From Helicobacteraceae bacterium (GTDB lineage: Bacteria > Campylobacterota > Campylobacteria > Campylobacterales > Sulfurimonadaceae), in the NCBI GenBank assembly GCA_027061425.1, contig JALSUN010000219.1, forward strand, positions 4,088 to 20,632: DNA of 16,545 nt, written 5' to 3'. The position numbers and the translations under genes are program-made. How positions within the stretch are numbered: position 1 is the first letter of the stretch; each line of letters starts with the position of its first letter. The notes beneath the pieces were generated by a model. The model was not told the DNA's origin and searched no databases. It worked only from the letters and a program-made list of their open reading frames with translations. Of the stretch, positions 13,531-16,545 are shown one piece after another.

Positions 13531-15570
13531 TTAAGATGTCTTCCATTCTTTACCTACTTGATCAACAGCATAAGCATAGGACAATTCAAACATCTCCTCA
13601 TCCTTTTTCAAGTACACACCAAAAGTCATAGATGACTTTTGCTTAAGAGGAGCAATTTGTACATTTGTTATTTCAGACATTCCATTAAAATTATCATTCT
13701 TAACTAGAGAAACATGTTTCTTCCCCGCTTTAGACAGTACCCCAATAGTTGTAAGATATGCTTCAATATTTCCTATGTTTAGAACTTCCACTTCATACAC
13801 TTTTGCAATATTACCTCCACCTGTTCCCTCATAGGTTTTATATCCTTGTTCTTTAAGCTTTAATGACATTTCACCCATTTTTTGTAATTGGACATACGGA
13901 GGGTTCCCAATAACAACATCAAAGCCACCCTTAGCGAAAACCTCAGGAAATTCTTCTTCCCAAACAAAGGCATTAGCAACTACGGTCTTATCATCTATAA
14001 GAGAGTTTCCTACCTTAATGTTATTGGCTATCTTGTTAAGTTTTCTTCCTCTCTCAACCGTTCTAAGCCACAAACTTAGTTTTGCAATTTCTACAGACTC
14101 TTCATTGATGTCTACACCAAAAAGATTATTTTCTAAAATCTCTTTTTTTACATCATATAGCCCTAAGACATTTCCACCCATAAGGATCTTTTCGTTTTCG
14201 TCTATACCTTCATGCTCATAAATTAAGAAGTTCAAGGCTTGGTTTAAAAAGGCTCCTGAACCACAGGCAGGGTCAACTATCTTTAAGCCTAAAATGTACT
14301 CTCTGTACGCTTCTAAGGCATCTTTTATCTTCTGTTCACTCTTATTAAGTTTCTTTGGATTTTTAGGTGTTTGAATATCAATGTTCTCTAACCCTAACTC
14401 TTTTTTCTTATCACGACAAAGGTTGCCTAGCGTGTTATCAACAATATAACGGGTGATGTATTCAGGCGTGTAAAAGACCCCATCTTTTTTTCGTTTGGTT
14501 TTTGTCTTGTCGAAGTCATTGTCTTCAATATTTGCTTTAATCTCTTCTAGGTCAGAAAGCGAGTTTTCAAAAATATGCCCCAAGATATCTACATCAATGT
14601 CCGAGTTAAAGTCATAAGCAGAGAGTTGCAAGGGAAGTTCATTTAAAACTTCATCATCTATAACAAGTGCATCTAAAACCTCATCACAAGCAAAAAGGCC
14701 ACCGTTGTACTCAGGAATGTCTAATTGAGGATTACCCTCGTTAATACCCTTAAAGTAAATTTTATAGAAGTGATATAAGCTACTACCTTCTATAGATTTT
14801 TGGTGATGATTTATAATAGCTTGAATGGTGTTTGGCTTTAAAATCCCTCGGTCTTCTCCAAAGAAGATAAATATCATTCTGTCTAAGATTTTTTGTGTAA
14901 AGTTTAACAGTTCTAAAGGGTCGTTCTCGTTGTTTTTCTTTAGGTTGTTAAAAAGGTTTAAGCGTAGTAGAGAGTACTTTTTATAAAGCTCATTAGAGAT
15001 TTGCTCATCTTTTAACTTAGAAGCCTTTTTAAGTTCAAGTGCTTTAAATGAGAACATATCTTTAGGATTTAAAAGCAGATAGAGAAGCTTGAACTGTTCA
15101 CTTTTTAAAGTAAAAAGGTTAAACTCCTCAAACTCATTTGAATGTTCCACATAAAAACGAAGCTTCTCAAAGTTAGAGGTTATCACATATTTACAAGTTG
15201 GGTGATTGTTTTTGTAGGCAAAAGCTTGGTTGACAATACTCTCCATCGACTTCGTCTTTGTCGACTTTAGCTCGATCACCGCTATGGCATTACCATCTTG
15301 TAAAATAGCGCCATCAGCCTTTTTACTGTCGCTAAGGTTTTTGAACTTTGTTGTAAGGTTAAAGTTAGGAGAAGGGTTTAAAACGTATCCAAAGACTTTA
15401 ACAAAGAGATCATCAAAAAAACCATATTGATATTGTTCTTCTTTTAATATTTTCATATTTGCTATTTTAGGTAGAAAGTGTTCTTTGTATTTTTGAAAAG
15501 CGCTCGCAACTGTCTCATCATCCAGTTTTTGTAAAGCCTCCCGCAAAACAGAATTTTGGAATAGGCCCAT
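13531..15570 (-). CDS. Chimeric, truncated type IIG restriction-modification protein (Eco57I-like)
   Basis: 679 residues in one open frame. Residues 50-150 hold a PD-(D/E)xK nuclease: Asp86 and IELKS with Glu100 and Lys102. A helical connector follows (about 160-360), then the N6-adenine methyltransferase: FYTPEYI (366-372), motif I DPACGSG (433-439), GVDINEESVEIAKLSLWLRT and motif IV NPPY (556-559). Intact relatives are roughly 1000 residues or more and continue with a TGDIYCLFYE-like segment, further methyltransferase motifs and a target-recognition domain. Here, after YKTYEGTG (codon 584, about 13819-13821), the sequence becomes an unrelated beta-rich tail (VYEVEVLNIGNIEAYLTTIG ... AYAVDQVGKEW). 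It should still fold its nuclease, but without recognition it probably cannot methylate or cut properly. The ribosome-binding site is weak. It lies 38 nt after nfeD and 114 nt before the HEPN gene. Confidence 0.85.
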   Translation of the reverse strand: MGLFQNSVLREALQKLDDETVASAFQKYKEHFLPKIANMKILKEEQYQYGFFDDLFVKVFGYVLNPSPNFNLTTKFKNLSDSKKADGAILQDGNAIAVIELKSTKTKSMESIVNQAFAYKNNHPTCKYVITSNFEKLRFYVEHSNEFEEFNLFTLKSEQFKLLYLLLNPKDMFSFKALELKKASKLKDEQISNELYKKYSLLRLNLFNNLKKNNENDPLELLNFTQKILDRMIFIFFGEDRGILKPNTIQAIINHHQKSIEGSSLYHFYKIYFKGINEGNPQLDIPEYNGGLFACDEVLDALVIDDEVLNELPLQLSAYDFNSDIDVDILGHIFENSLSDLEEIKANIEDNDFDKTKTKRKKDGVFYTPEYITRYIVDNTLGNLCRDKKKELGLENIDIQTPKNPKKLNKSEQKIKDALEAYREYILGLKIVDPACGSGAFLNQALNFLIYEHEGIDENEKILMGGNVLGLYDVKKEILENNLFGVDINEESVEIAKLSLWLRTVERGRKLNKIANNIKVGNSLIDDKTVVANAFVWEEEFPEVFAKGGFDVVIGNPPYVQLQKMGEMSLKLKEQGYKTYEGTGGGNIAKVYEVEVLNIGNIEAYLTTIGVLSKAGKKHVSLVKNDNFNGMSEITNVQIAPLKQKSSMTFGVYLKKDEEMFELSYAYAVDQVGKEWKTS

Positions 15571-15608
15571 ATTACAACTTCTTTTTTATCAAAATGTATT
15601 TTATTTGT

Positions 15609-16019
15609 CTAGTCAGCAAGCTTTGCCTTGTTATTTATAATATCTACCACTTCCACTCTATCACCATCACTAAAGCCGCTCAAGTCATCATCACTTTGCC
15701 AGTAGGTTCCATTCATCTTGATCATACCACCCTCAACAATACCTACACCACTTGCATGAATCTTCTCTTCTGTATCATCTGCTGACTTATTGATAAGGGT
15801 CATACTCCACTTTCTAAGAGCAAGTACAAGAACCAGACCTATGGAAACAGCAACCGCTATCTGGACATAACCACTAGCGAAAAGAGTAAAATAGCTTAGG
15901 ATTGCTACCGCTATAAAACCGATACCTATCCATAACAATACAAAAGAAAACAGTAGTGCTTCTATCCCTATTAAAACAATACCCAGGGCTAAAAGATATC
16001 CCCACTCGATGGCTTCCAT
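15609..16019 (-). CDS. NfeD-like membrane protein
   Basis: 136 residues, short NfeD type. Two hydrophobic blocks (about 6-45, probably two helices joined by a turn, and about 51-69) place it in the inner membrane; the C-terminal part (about 80-136: GVGIVEGGMIKMNGTYWQS, DGDRVEVVDIINNKAKL) is the OB-fold domain of the family. NfeD proteins are nearly always encoded beside an SPFH/stomatin protein and are thought to assist membrane microdomains and quality control. Here the start overlaps the stop of the SPFH gene by one base (TAATG), confirming the pair. The next gene downstream is the chimeric restriction gene. Confidence 0.9.
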   Translation of the reverse strand: MEAIEWGYLLALGIVLIGIEALLFSFVLLWIGIGFIAVAILSYFTLFASGYVQIAVAVSIGLVLVLALRKWSMTLINKSADDTEEKIHASGVGIVEGGMIKMNGTYWQSDDDLSGFSDGDRVEVVDIINNKAKLAD

Positions 16020-16545
16020 TATGATTCAACCACTTTTTTACTACCAAGCATGTCTTTAAGGATCGAAAGAGAACCGATGAATTCTGTCGCCTCATACGGA
16101 ACGATCACCTTATCGTTTGATTCATTTTTTGCCATCTCATTAAAAGCAGCCACACGATCTTTCGCTAACAAAAACTCTGCCGCTTGAGGATTAGCCCCCA
16201 TTGCCATGTTGATCATCTCCATACCCTTAGCTTGACCTTCTGCCGTCTTCTCTTGTTCATACTTACTCGCATCTGCCATACGCTCGATCGCTTCTGCCTC
16301 CAAAAAGGCCTTTTGACGCTGTCCCTCTGCCTCTCTAATGGTCGCTTCTTTGTTCGCTGTAGCTGTAAGTTCAATCGCACGCTTTTCACGCTCTGCCTTC
16401 ATCTGAAGGTTCATTGCTTCTTCGATCTCTACCGGTACAGAGATGTCACGAAGTTCCACACGCATGGTCTTGATACCCCATTTTTGTGAAGCATCATCCA
16501 GTGCCATCAAAATACTACGGTTTAAAGTGTCGCGAGAGGAGAGCG
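16019..16545 (-). CDS. SPFH/band-7 (stomatin, QmcA-like) protein, C-terminal part
   Basis: The frame is open to the window edge (last full codon at 16543), so the N-terminal membrane anchor and most of the SPFH domain lie outside. The visible part, about 175 residues, begins LSSRDTLNRSILMALDDAS and continues KWGIKTMRVELRDISVP, the end of the SPFH domain, followed by a long Ala/Glu/Lys/Gln-rich coiled coil (MNLQMKAEREKRAIELTA ... AEGQRQKAFLEAEA) and a C-terminal tail. This matches QmcA/YbbK-type paraslipins, oligomeric scaffolds of the inner membrane. The TTG at 16508-16510 is internal, not a start. It is coupled to nfeD by TAATG. Confidence 0.9.
   Translation of the reverse strand, partial: LSSRDTLNRSILMALDDASQKWGIKTMRVELRDISVPVEIEEAMNLQMKAEREKRAIELTATANKEATIREAEGQRQKAFLEAEAIERMADASKYEQEKTAEGQAKGMEMINMAMGANPQAAEFLLAKDRVAAFNEMAKNESNDKVIVPYEATEFIGSLSILKDMLGSKKVVES

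Noticed and set aside
16019..16510. SPFH gene taken as complete from a TTG at 16510
   Set aside because: The frame continues upstream with conserved SPFH residues to the window edge; the TTG is internal.
1..16545. CRISPR array, tRNA, rRNA, insertion sequence or integrase
   Set aside because: No regularly spaced repeats, cloverleaf, transposase frame or terminal repeats were seen on either strand.

Overview
The window looks like a piece of a Campylobacterota (Epsilonproteobacteria) chromosome, most like a Sulfurovum/Sulfurimonas-type sulfur bacterium. Pointers are a GlnA whose adenylylation tyrosine is replaced by phenylalanine (described for Helicobacter), a soluble histidine kinase with the AHQWKQPLN H-box that is abundant in this phylum, a TGnTATAAT extended -10 without an obvious -35, and moderately A/T-rich tightly packed genes. 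The genus is inference.

Layout, left to right: the 3' end of a PHP-family histidinol phosphatase (+, 1-159); a 9-bp hairpin; a secreted lipoprotein with a carboxypeptidase-regulatory-like and an immune-inhibitor/MAM-like module (-); a 341-nt gap with two similar dyads; a small membrane-anchored protein of unknown function (-); glnA (+) with a terminator; an orphan cytoplasmic histidine kinase (+); a patatin-like lipase (-); divergently from it leuA (+), whose 5' leader holds an inverted repeat and a 15-codon mini-ORF that ends 2 nt before leuA.

From 16545 down to 8099 everything lies on the minus strand as one closely spaced train: SPFH/QmcA-like protein (partial) - NfeD - chimeric type IIG restriction-modification protein - possible 38-codon ORF - Abi_2/HEPN ribonuclease - BioF - solo ABC ATPase - PBP1A - small outer-membrane protein. 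Five junctions are coupled: TAATG, TTGA, ATGA, ATGA, and a TAG stop inside the next gene's Shine-Dalgarno. The housekeeping part (SPFH-NfeD and BioF-ABC-PBP1A-OMP) is concerned with membrane and cell envelope; a defence cassette (restriction enzyme + HEPN abortive-infection protein) appears wedged between nfeD and bioF, at about 12547-15600.

The most interesting material is this cassette. The restriction-modification gene runs normally through its nuclease, methyltransferase motif I and NPPY motif, then at about residue 584 changes into an unrelated tail, so it has lost its target-recognition part. A small ORF or structured leader fills the space before the HEPN gene, whose ribosome-binding site can pair with an upstream C-rich stretch. 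The HEPN gene is then coupled to bioF.
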